Positions 5,794-13,119 of a DNA stretch of 23,464 bases are shown here, piece after piece. The DNA comes from JAJTFA01 sp044351265 (GTDB lineage: Bacteria > Bacteroidota > Bacteroidia > UKL13-3): positions 1-23,464 of the forward strand of contig JBILGC010000029.1 of the NCBI GenBank assembly GCA_044351265.1. Reading direction: 5' to 3'. How positions within the stretch are numbered: the stretch's first letter is position 1; each line of letters opens with the position of its first letter. The notes under the pieces were generated by a model that did not search any database, was not told the DNA's origin, and was given only the letters and a program-made list of their open reading frames with translations. A program made the translations under genes and the position numbers.

Positions 5794-8421
5794 ATGGCCA
5801 AAGAAAATCCAACCCACTATAAATTTAGAGAACTGAAAATATTCGGTTCTACTGAATGGCTGGCCAATAATGAAAAAAAATATAGGCTGGTTTATGATGA
5901 AGCTGAATGTACATTTATTTACTGTGAGCTTTCCTTTTTCAATAAGCTGTTTGATGAAGAAGATTGGGATGTATGCCTTAACCTAAAATGTGTAAACAAT
6001 ACGGATGGTACTGAAATTTGCAACCTTGTAGCAGATCGCACCATTCGTAAAGATGAAAATATCGTTTTTATTCGTGAAGGCTGGGGCGTAAAAACACAGG
6101 GCGCTTATTGGAAACCAGGTAACTACAGATGGGAAGCATGGATTGACAATGTTTTCGTGGCTGAAAAGGTTTTTCATATTGAATCACAAGGCATTGTTAC
6201 CGATACTGTAAACCCATATTTAAATCTGCAATCCATAAGATTGTATGAAGGTCCGGATTCTAATGTTGCCAAAAAAGAGAGAAAATATCTAAGTGCTTTT
6301 TACAGCAAGGATACACGCTATGTTTGGGTTGAGGTAAATGCAGAAAATCTTGCCAGAGATAAAGAATCATGGGCATGCGAATTGTTTTTTAATTTTAGAA
6401 CACATAGCGGGCAGCTGAAAGGAACCATCGACAAGATATTTTTTGTTAATGGTGCAGATGCCTCCATTGAATGCTCCATCGGTTGGGGAGCAGACCAAAA
6501 AGGAACGTGGGGCAATGACCTCTACTCTGTAGATATTGTTTTCATGGATCAGATTATAGCATCGGTTAGTTTTGAAGTTGGTGATACTTTTATTGATGAA
6601 AAAGAACCCATCAAACCTCAGTTATCTAAGACAAAAAGCAAGACTGTAGATAATACAATTAAAAAAGCTGATGATGCAACTATTGCAGGTGTGTTAAAAG
6701 AACTTGATGATTTAATTGGGCTTGAATCCATTAAGAAGAAAGTTAAAGAATATACCACCTATCTTAATTTTATTAAACTAAGAAAAGAGAAAGGTTTTGA
6801 AGACACTGATAAAATAAATCTGCATGCTGTGTTTACCGGCAATCCAGGAACAGGCAAAACCACAGTTGCTAAAATGCTAGGTAAAATATATTTCGAACTG
6901 GGTTTACTGAGCAAAGGTCATGTAATTGAAGCAGACCGCTCTGATCTAGTTGCCGAATATATTGGCCAAACTGCGCCAAAAACAAAGGAAGCCATCAAAA
7001 AAGCAAAAGGAGGAATTTTGTTTATTGATGAAGCCTATGCACTTGCCAGAAAAAATGACGACTCTAAAGATTTTGGTAAAGAGGCAATTGAAATTTTATT
7101 AAAAGAAATGAGTGATGGTGATGGTGATTTGGCAATTATTGTAGCCGGATATCCTGATGAGATGAATAATTTTATGGAATCCAATCCGGGTTTAAAGTCA
7201 CGTTTCAATATGCATTACGAGTTTCCCGATTATACACCGCAAGAGCTTATGCTCATTGCTGATTATACCGCACTAAAAAGAGCAATTGTTTTCAGTGCAG
7301 AAGCAAGAGAAACACTATACAAAAAGTTGGTAGACTCTTATCGTGAACGTGACTCTAACTTTGGTAATGCTCGTTATGTTAATTCATTGATTGATGAAAG
7401 TAAAATGAACATGGGCCTTCGCATTATGCAGGCAGGTAAAACATCATCAGAATTATCAAAAGAAGAACTTTCAACCATTACAGAGGCAGATATCCTTAAA
7501 ATTTTTCAATCGAAAACCCGAAAAATAGCCGATATACCGGTTGATGAAGAATTACTTCGCTCTTCGCTTAATGCGCTGCACAGCATGGTCGGTTTAGATA
7601 ATATTAAAAATGAAATCGATGAACTGGTAAAACTGGTTAGATTTTATAAAGAAATAGGTAAAGATATCAGGCAATCTTTTTCACTTCATGCCGTATTTAC
7701 CGGAAACCCGGGAACAGGCAAAACAACAGTGGCCCGCCTTCTTGCTCAGGTTTATAAGGCTTTGGGAATTTTAGAACGAGGTAATCTGGTTGAATGTGAC
7801 CGTCAGGGTTTGGTTGGTGGGTATGTTGGCCAAACTGCACTTAAAACAACCGAAATGCTAAATAAGGCTATGGGTGGCGTTTTATTTATTGATGAAGCCT
7901 ACGCATTATCTGAGGGTGGTGAAAATGATTACGGGAAAGAGGCAATTGAAACCATCCTAAAACGAATGGAAGATAACCGAGGAGATTTTGTGGTTATTGT
8001 TGCAGGATACACAGATAATATGCGCAGATTCTTAGAATCAAATCCGGGCTTGCGCTCTCGCTTCGACAGAGAGTTTCATTTCGAAGATTATACTTCGCAG
8101 CAGTTATTTGATATTGCTATTCACATGCTTGATAATAACAGTATCACAGCTGATGAAAAGTCGAAAGCACATTTATTGAGCTATCTGGAGTTTCTGCATA
8201 AAACCAGAAATAAATTTTTTGGCAATGCAAGAAATGTTCGTAAGGTAATTGAAGTAGCCATCAAAAATCAGCACTTACGTTTGTCAAAACTAGACCCATC
8301 TGAGAGAAATACAGAAATGATTCATCAACTTAAATTTGAGGATGTAGAAGAGTTTAAACTTGACTATACGGCTGCACAAAGCGAACAAAGAAGTATAGGT
8401 TTCAAACAGAACAACAACTGA
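5794..8421 (+). CDS. Tandem CbbX/SpoVK-type AAA+ ATPase with duplicated N-terminal domain
   Basis: This 875-residue cytoplasmic protein has four modules. Residues ~11-131 and ~146-263 look like two copies of one beta-rich domain: L14/I148, Y30/Y165, W58/W193 and the GWG at 96-98/230-232 sit at a constant offset of 134-135 residues. A lysine-rich linker follows (~270-295). Two AAA+ modules of the CbbX/CfxQ class come next, both complete: Walker A GNPGTGKTT at 349-357 and 637-645, Walker B FIDEA with Asp412-Glu413 and Asp700-Glu701, and SRF arginine-finger candidates Arg470 and Arg756. This class includes the Rubisco activase CbbX, SpoVK and the EccA ATPase of type VII secretion, all remodelling ATPases. 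No Rubisco or ESX genes are here, so the client is unknown. The start ATG 5794 is followed by MAKENPTHYKF. The next gene begins 5 bp downstream. Confidence 0.88.
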   Translation: MAKENPTHYKFRELKIFGSTEWLANNEKKYRLVYDEAECTFIYCELSFFNKLFDEEDWDVCLNLKCVNNTDGTEICNLVADRTIRKDENIVFIREGWGVKTQGAYWKPGNYRWEAWIDNVFVAEKVFHIESQGIVTDTVNPYLNLQSIRLYEGPDSNVAKKERKYLSAFYSKDTRYVWVEVNAENLARDKESWACELFFNFRTHSGQLKGTIDKIFFVNGADASIECSIGWGADQKGTWGNDLYSVDIVFMDQIIASVSFEVGDTFIDEKEPIKPQLSKTKSKTVDNTIKKADDATIAGVLKELDDLIGLESIKKKVKEYTTYLNFIKLRKEKGFEDTDKINLHAVFTGNPGTGKTTVAKMLGKIYFELGLLSKGHVIEADRSDLVAEYIGQTAPKTKEAIKKAKGGILFIDEAYALARKNDDSKDFGKEAIEILLKEMSDGDGDLAIIVAGYPDEMNNFMESNPGLKSRFNMHYEFPDYTPQELMLIADYTALKRAIVFSAEARETLYKKLVDSYRERDSNFGNARYVNSLIDESKMNMGLRIMQAGKTSSELSKEELSTITEADILKIFQSKTRKIADIPVDEELLRSSLNALHSMVGLDNIKNEIDELVKLVRFYKEIGKDIRQSFSLHAVFTGNPGTGKTTVARLLAQVYKALGILERGNLVECDRQGLVGGYVGQTALKTTEMLNKAMGGVLFIDEAYALSEGGENDYGKEAIETILKRMEDNRGDFVVIVAGYTDNMRRFLESNPGLRSRFDREFHFEDYTSQQLFDIAIHMLDNNSITADEKSKAHLLSYLEFLHKTRNKFFGNARNVRKVIEVAIKNQHLRLSKLDPSERNTEMIHQLKFEDVEEFKLDYTAAQSEQRSIGFKQNNN

Positions 8422-8426
8422 TAACT

Positions 8427-8783
8427 ATGTTTACTTACCGCAAGTTTGTGAACCTGCTTATTGTAATCGTTTCTATCTTAGCTGTTAATCTGATTACTAA
8501 TCGAATTACCGTTTTTCTTTCAGGTTATAAATATAGCATGCATCCTGCAAAAGCCACACTGGTTGGCATGGCTATTATGGTATTTATTCTGTATCCTGCA
8601 TTTAACTGGATTGATGATTTCTGCGAAATACTAACTAAAAAGTATTTTAACGCAGGTAAAAATGCTGCTGGTAAAATCACAGGCGTACTGCTGGCATTTG
8701 TAGTTTTAATATTTATCCTGTTTCTATTTTACCTTGATCTTTGGTATAACAAAAGTGGACTGGATTTAATTATTCCAAAGTGA
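8427..8783 (+). CDS. Small multi-pass membrane protein, unknown function
   Basis: This 118-residue protein begins 5 bp after the AAA+ ATPase stop and is almost certainly co-transcribed with it. Three hydrophobic segments are visible at ~7-30 (LLIVIVSILAVNLI), ~43-61 (ATLVGMAIMVFILYPAF) and ~83-106 (ITGVLLAFVVLIFILFLFYL). Charged residues lie between segments two and three (DDFCEILTKKYF). I do not recognise the family. The context suggests a membrane partner or anchor for the ATPase, but this rests on gene order alone. The 70 bp between it and the convergent aldehyde dehydrogenase contain no hairpin that I can see. Confidence 0.75.
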   Translation: MFTYRKFVNLLIVIVSILAVNLITNRITVFLSGYKYSMHPAKATLVGMAIMVFILYPAFNWIDDFCEILTKKYFNAGKNAAGKITGVLLAFVVLIFILFLFYLDLWYNKSGLDLIIPK

Positions 8784-8853
8784 ATAATTGCAGGAGCTTA
8801 AATACTTACTGACTTAAAAAATCAAAGAAATATTACTAAATACAAGAATCGTA

Positions 8854-10221
8854 TTACTGCCTCCAAATGGTTTTGATGTAGGTAAATTCTTTCATACCTA
8901 ACTCACCCAATTCTCTTCCATAGCCTGATTTTTTGATTCCACCAAACGGAAAACGTACATCTGACCGAACCAATCCATTTACAAAAACCTGACTGGCCTG
9001 CAAGGATTTTGCAACATGCATTGCCCTCACATCATTGGTAGTCCATAAAGAGGCACCTAGTCCAAATTGCGTTTCATTCGCAATACGTAGCATTTCATCC
9101 TCGTTATTACACGCATAATAGGCAATTACCGGCCCAAATAACTCTTCATCAAATGCAGGCATACCTTCTTTAACACCTGTTAAAATAGTGGGCGGATAAA
9201 AGAATCCCTGCTTCGGCAAATCTGTTTGTTGCCATGCTATGTTTGCACCTTTTATAACAGATTCATTAACCTGCATGGCAAGCTTATCACGTAGATCTTT
9301 TCTTGCCAGCGGACCAATAGCCGTTTGCTCATCAATCGGATTACCAATAGGTAGCTTCTCAATTGCAGCAATTAACATATTCAAAAAAACATCAGCAACC
9401 TCATGGTGAACAATAAATCGTTTAGCTCCAATACAACTTTGACCATTATTTTGAAAACGCGAAGTGATAGCAACCTTAACGGCCTCCTCTAAATTAGCAT
9501 CCGAAAAAACAAGAAAAGGATCACTGCCACCTAACTCAAGCACTGATTTTTTAATTTGAGCTGCGGCAGCAGACGCTACTGCAGCACCTGCTTTTTCGCT
9601 GCCCGTGAGTGTGCATGCCTTTATAAGTTTATGTGAAATAAGATGAGCTACCTGATTCTCTTCCGCAAAAATAGTTTGCAGCACACCTGTGGGGAAGCCG
9701 GCTTGGGTAAACAATTCCTGTAAAGCCAGTGCGCATTGAGGAACATTAGGAGCAGGCTTAATTAAGATGGTATTTCCAGCCATAACTACAGGCACAGCGC
9801 TTCTGATGATTTGCCAATAAGGAAAATTCCAAGGGAATACACCTAAAACAATTCCATAAGGCTCATATTGCTGCACAACCTCTCTTCCATCAGGTAAGCT
9901 GGTGTGCAAGGGCTTTAGAAATTGAGCAACATTATCGGCATAATATGAAAATGCTGTTAAACATTTCAGAACCTCATGCCTGGCTTCTTTGATGGGTTTA
10001 CCCATTTCTTCAGCAGCAAGCCTTGAGAGTTTTTCCGATTCTTGCTGCATCAGGGCAGAAAGCTTCATCATCAGTTTACCTCTGTTTTCAAACGATTGCT
10101 GCTTCCATAAATGAAAGGCTTGTTCTGCTTGCGCAACCACTTGCTGCAAATCTGCATTACTGATTTGAGAAAAAGCGGCTAACTGTTTACCGGTATATGG
10201 ATTAATTGCAGTAAATTTCAT
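8854..10221 (-). CDS. NAD(P)-dependent aldehyde dehydrogenase, succinate-semialdehyde type
   Basis: The protein oxidises an aldehyde to a carboxylate. Starting at ATG 10221 it has 455 residues, the length of the shorter succinate-semialdehyde dehydrogenases (GabD1/Sad group); a TTG four codons earlier is a weaker start. Catalytic residues are visible: general base Glu229 in LELGGSDPF, nucleophile Cys263 in NNGQSCIGAKR, cofactor-binding Lys155 in IKPAPN, and PWNFPYWQ at 130-137. The SDPF after the catalytic Glu and the C-terminal FPFGGIKKSGYGRELG are characteristic of that group. It lies 50 bp downstream of ornithine aminotransferase on the same strand, with no terminator between, so the two are probably co-transcribed. 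The natural substrate could be succinate semialdehyde or another short semialdehyde. A dedicated pyrroline-5-carboxylate dehydrogenase would be longer and different. Confidence 0.85.
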   Translation of the reverse strand: MKFTAINPYTGKQLAAFSQISNADLQQVVAQAEQAFHLWKQQSFENRGKLMMKLSALMQQESEKLSRLAAEEMGKPIKEARHEVLKCLTAFSYYADNVAQFLKPLHTSLPDGREVVQQYEPYGIVLGVFPWNFPYWQIIRSAVPVVMAGNTILIKPAPNVPQCALALQELFTQAGFPTGVLQTIFAEENQVAHLISHKLIKACTLTGSEKAGAAVASAAAAQIKKSVLELGGSDPFLVFSDANLEEAVKVAITSRFQNNGQSCIGAKRFIVHHEVADVFLNMLIAAIEKLPIGNPIDEQTAIGPLARKDLRDKLAMQVNESVIKGANIAWQQTDLPKQGFFYPPTILTGVKEGMPAFDEELFGPVIAYYACNNEDEMLRIANETQFGLGASLWTTNDVRAMHVAKSLQASQVFVNGLVRSDVRFPFGGIKKSGYGRELGELGMKEFTYIKTIWRQ

Positions 10222-10271
10222 GTGTAAGTTCAACCGTTGATCATTTTACTCAACCATCTTTAATAAAAAAC

Positions 10272-11507
10272 TCAGGCAATAGATAAAATCGTTTCACTAA
10301 TGATATCACAAGCTTCATGCATTTGCTTTTCATTAATCACCAGAGGCGGAGCAAATCGAATAATATCACCATGCGTTTGCTTAGCAAGCAATCCGTGCTC
10401 TTTAAGTGCCAAACAAATATCATAAGCTGTTTTATTTTCACCAAATGGCTTTATTACTATAGCATTGAGCAGCCCCTTACCCCTAACATTTGTTATTAAA
10501 TCTGATTTAATGGCTTGCATTCTTTCTCTGAATATCTCGCCCATATGTTGGGCATTAGCTGCCAGCTGCTCATCCTGCAACACCTTGAGCGCTGCCATTG
10601 CAACTGCGCAGGCAAGGGGATTCCCACCATATGTTGAACCATGCTCACCGGGTTTAATGGTAAGCATCACTTCATCATTAGCCAAAACTGCTGAAACCGG
10701 CATTACCCCTCCTGACAATGCTTTGCCCAAAACCAACAAGTCCGGTTTAACATCCTCATGGTCGCAGGCAAGCATTTTCCCTGTGCGGCATAAACCTGTT
10801 TGGACTTCATCTGCAATCATTAATACCTGATAACGGTTACAAAGCTCTCTTACACCTTTCAGATATCCTTCATCAGGAACAATCACTCCTGCTTCGCCCT
10901 GTATAGGCTCAAACATAAATGCTGCGATATTTGAATCTTGCTTAAAAGCCTCTTCCAACGCAGTGAGATTATTATATGGCACCAACTTAAAACCCGGCAT
11001 AAAAGGCCCAAAACCCTCATAGCTGCTTGGATCTGTAGATGAAGAAATGGCCGCCATTGTTCTTCCCCAAAAATTACCCTCAACAAAAACCACCACTGCT
11101 TTATCCTTTTCCACCCCTTTAACTTTATAGGCCCATCTTCGGGCAAGTTTTATGGCAGTTTCACCACCTTCTACACCGGTATTCATTGGCAAAACTTTGT
11201 CGTAACCAAAAAGAGTGGTGATATATTTTTCAAATTCACCAAGCAAATGATGGTGAAAAGCCCTACTTGTTAAAGTAAGCTTACCGGCCTGTTCTTGTAA
11301 AGCCTGAATAATTTCCGGATGACAATGGCCTTGGTTTACCGCACTGTAAGCAGAAAGAAAATCATAATATCGTTTACCTTCTACATCCCACAAAAAAACC
11401 CCTTCTCCCTTTTCTAAAACCACAGGCAGCGGATGGTAATTATGCGCACCATATTGTTCTTCCAGTGCAATAAAATATTCAGTATTTGGTGTTACATGTA
11501 TTGTCAT
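10272..11507 (-). CDS. rocD: Ornithine aminotransferase (ornithine--oxo-acid transaminase)
   Basis: This PLP enzyme converts ornithine and 2-oxoglutarate into glutamate-5-semialdehyde and glutamate, linking arginine/ornithine breakdown to proline and glutamate. The 411 residues are the family length. Diagnostic features are ALEEQYGAHNYHPLPVVL near the N-terminus, FLSAYSAVNQGHCHP (50-64), the ornithine-contacting Tyr/Arg region, Asp233 in IADEVQTG (PLP ring nitrogen) and Schiff-base Lys262 in LVLGKALSGGVMP. It is the first gene of a probable two-gene unit with the aldehyde dehydrogenase. A perfect -7 box lies so close to the ATG that the mRNA may be leaderless. The 213 bp up to the divergent gene at 11721 hold nothing else that I can identify. 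Confidence 0.93.
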   Translation of the reverse strand: MTIHVTPNTEYFIALEEQYGAHNYHPLPVVLEKGEGVFLWDVEGKRYYDFLSAYSAVNQGHCHPEIIQALQEQAGKLTLTSRAFHHHLLGEFEKYITTLFGYDKVLPMNTGVEGGETAIKLARRWAYKVKGVEKDKAVVVFVEGNFWGRTMAAISSSTDPSSYEGFGPFMPGFKLVPYNNLTALEEAFKQDSNIAAFMFEPIQGEAGVIVPDEGYLKGVRELCNRYQVLMIADEVQTGLCRTGKMLACDHEDVKPDLLVLGKALSGGVMPVSAVLANDEVMLTIKPGEHGSTYGGNPLACAVAMAALKVLQDEQLAANAQHMGEIFRERMQAIKSDLITNVRGKGLLNAIVIKPFGENKTAYDICLALKEHGLLAKQTHGDIIRFAPPLVINEKQMHEACDIISETILSIA

Positions 11508-11511
11508 GATG

Positions 11512-11519
11512 CAAAGGTA
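11512..11519 (-). promoter_or_regulatory. -7 element of rocD, positioned for a leaderless transcript
   Basis: TACCTTTG (minus, 11519-11512) is a perfect TAnnTTTG. Only four bases (CATC) separate it from ATG 11507, so initiation would fall at or next to the start codon. No TTTG is seen at -33 spacing, so upstream support is weak. Confidence 0.5.
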
Positions 11520-11720
11520 AACTTTACATCATAGTTTTGATTAAAAATTACATGCATTAAATCAAGTTGGTTGTATCCTGATAATCGCTTATGATTAGGC
11601 TCTGTTATTTTCAATTAAACTGGATTAATGCATCTACTTCTTTAAAAACACCTATTGAGAATTTGCATAGGAAATGGAATTACGGAACTGATTAATTAAT
11701 TTAGTTTAAATATTACGCTT

Positions 11721-12050
11721 ATGCAAACCATCACTTCATATGTAGAACAGGCTTGCCTGCTCATCCGCGAGCGCAAGGAAAAACATGAGATTGAAAAATT
11801 TCTGGAAGCCAAAGGGGCTGATGAAAAGACCATAGCAGAAGTGATGGATGCTGCTAAAAAGGAATTAATTAAAAAACAGATTAACAGGGGGTGCATCAAG
11901 GTAGGTTCAGGTATATTATTTTTGGGAGCAGGTTTTTTATGCACCTTTTTTTTAAACCACAGCGGCCTAAATTATCATATTAGCCTTTACGGGTTTACAT
12001 CAATAGGCATCATCTTTGTTTTTGCCGGAATGATAGAGATGTTTGGATAA
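11721..12050 (+). CDS. Small membrane protein with cytoplasmic helical head, unknown function
   Basis: The 109-residue product has a charged, helical N-terminal half (1-55, e.g. IRERKEKHEIEKFLEAKGA) and two hydrophobic segments at ~58-80 (IKVGSGILFLGAGFLCTFFL) and ~87-107 (LYGFTSIGIIFVFAGMIEMF). I do not recognise a family. Its stop overlaps the start of the pterin dehydratase gene in the sequence TAATG, so the two are translationally coupled. The start ATG 11721 is the first in frame and leads into MQTITSYVEQACLLI. No promoter with both elements is evident in the preceding 200 bp. Confidence 0.72.
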   Translation: MQTITSYVEQACLLIRERKEKHEIEKFLEAKGADEKTIAEVMDAAKKELIKKQINRGCIKVGSGILFLGAGFLCTFFLNHSGLNYHISLYGFTSIGIIFVFAGMIEMFG

Positions 12051-12319
12051 TGAAAGACTGGATAGAAATAGACAATAAGCTAAGCAGAACATTTGAGTTT
12101 GACGACTTTACGCAAGCCTTAAGCTGGATGGCAGAAGCAGCCTTTATTATTGAGCGACACAATCACCACCCGGAGTGGAGCAATATTTATAATAAAGTTT
12201 TGGTAAATCTTTGTACGCATGATGCAGGCAATACCGTGACTGATAAGGATAGAAAACTTGCCATTGAGCTGGAAAATTTATACAAAAAAAAAGCACCTGG
12301 TATTAAGCAGGTGCGTTAA
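12050..12319 (+). CDS. phhB: Pterin-4-alpha-carbinolamine dehydratase
   Basis: The enzyme dehydrates 4a-hydroxytetrahydrobiopterin, recycling the pterin cofactor of aromatic amino-acid hydroxylases. The 89-residue length fits the family. The family signature is present as Glu35-Arg-His-Asn-His39-His40-Pro41, followed by the conserved L-x-THDAG-x-x-VTDKD segment (54-67). No phenylalanine hydroxylase gene is adjacent. The partner here is the small membrane protein, whose stop codon overlaps this ATG. The lysine-rich tail (LYKKKAPGIKQVR) is encoded by DNA that also forms the terminator of the convergent gene at 12337-13023. Confidence 0.88.
   Translation: MKDWIEIDNKLSRTFEFDDFTQALSWMAEAAFIIERHNHHPEWSNIYNKVLVNLCTHDAGNTVTDKDRKLAIELENLYKKKAPGIKQVR
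12284..12314 (-). terminator. Terminator of the 228-aa T9SS gene, inside phhB coding sequence
   Basis: GCACCTG (12293-12299) and CAGGTGC (12308-12314) form a 7-bp stem with an 8-nt loop. On the minus strand nine T's follow (plus-strand A's at 12284-12292). The whole structure lies within the last 36 bases of the convergent phhB gene. Confidence 0.8.
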
Positions 12320-12336
12320 AAAAATTATCGTAAAAA

Positions 12337-13023
12337 TTAATCTACTTTACTGAATTGTTTTGATAAGATTGTATTGCCATCAGAAATCCTGATAAAGTAA
12401 ATTCCTTTCTTCAAATCGGCTACATTCATAACAACATTTGAACCTTCCGTTGCAATTGATTTTACCTTAGTACCAAGTACATTGTAAATCTCCACACGTG
12501 AATCATTGGTGAAAGGAAACTTAATATGCAGATTGTCTTTTACAGGATTAGGATAGAATGTAAACTCAGAAACTGACTTCTTAACTTCTTTTACCGCAGT
12601 TGTCCATGAGTTTGCATTAATATAAAGGGTATCTGAGAAAGAAGGATTCATCTTACTTTTAAATATAACCATCATATTTCCTAAACCTGAAACGGAGTCA
12701 AATGTAAGTCCGATTTCTATTTCTGCACCTAATCCATTGTTCAGTTGAAACTCTCTTGAATCTCCAAGCCCTACTCCATTTTTACAGTCGATAGGGTCGC
12801 AAAATGTAATGGCCCACTTGCTTGAAAGATTTTTTTCAGCAATTACCCAAACCAGTGTATCGTCATTTGGGTCGGTACTATTGTTTCTGATAATGGTTTT
12901 GAGCTTAATTTCATCACTGTTGTTAGCGCCATTGTAATATAAATTCTTTTTAGAGAGAGAAACCTGAGCAAACAGTGTATTAAAACAACACAAAACTGAG
13001 AAGAAGAGTAAAGTTTTTTTCAT
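12337..13023 (-). CDS. Secreted protein with T9SS type A sorting domain, unknown function
   Basis: The 228-residue protein has a signal peptide (MKKTLLFFSVLCCFNTLFAQ) and a C-terminal type A sorting domain from ~155 (FYPNPVKDNLHIKF, VEIYNVLGTKV, LKKGIYFIRISDG, LSKQFSK). Such domains send cargo through the type IX secretion system and are cleaved at the cell surface. The middle (~20-150) is a beta-rich segment with two cysteines in ITFCDPIDC; I recognise no catalytic family. It may be an adhesin-like or structural surface protein. It is divergent from the 710-aa T9SS protein, with interlocked promoters, so the two may be co-regulated. Confidence 0.85.
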   Translation of the reverse strand: MKKTLLFFSVLCCFNTLFAQVSLSKKNLYYNGANNSDEIKLKTIIRNNSTDPNDDTLVWVIAEKNLSSKWAITFCDPIDCKNGVGLGDSREFQLNNGLGAEIEIGLTFDSVSGLGNMMVIFKSKMNPSFSDTLYINANSWTTAVKEVKKSVSEFTFYPNPVKDNLHIKFPFTNDSRVEIYNVLGTKVKSIATEGSNVVMNVADLKKGIYFIRISDGNTILSKQFSKVD

Positions 13024-13048
13024 TTGTAAATAATTTCTAATGAGATTA

Positions 13049-13080
13049 CGAAATTAGCCGATTTTGTTGGATTTAACAAA
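13049..13080 (-). promoter_or_regulatory. Promoter of the 228-aa T9SS gene
   Basis: On the minus strand TAATTTCG (13056-13049) is a one-mismatch -7 box, and TTTG (13080-13077) lies 20 bp upstream as -33. The predicted leader is about 20 nt. It overlaps the divergent promoter at 13067-13096. Confidence 0.55.
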
Positions 13081-13096
13081 AGAAATAATAACTTCG
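13067..13096 (+). promoter_or_regulatory. Promoter of the 710-aa T9SS gene
   Basis: TTG at 13067-13069 and TAACTTCG at 13089-13096 are 19 bp apart. The -7 box carries the same TTCG variant in place of TTTG as the divergent promoter. The predicted leader is about 18 nt before ATG 13120. Confidence 0.5.
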
Positions 13097-13119
13097 ATAT
13101 GTAAAACTCTAATCATATT

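Noticed and set aside
5794..8421. Type VII secretion EccA or Rubisco activase CbbX
   Set aside because: Neither ESX components nor Rubisco genes are present, and the duplicated beta-rich N-terminus is not the TPR domain of EccA.
10222..10233. TTG start for the aldehyde dehydrogenase
   Set aside because: ATG 10221 begins MKFTAINPYTGK, matching the usual family N-terminus.
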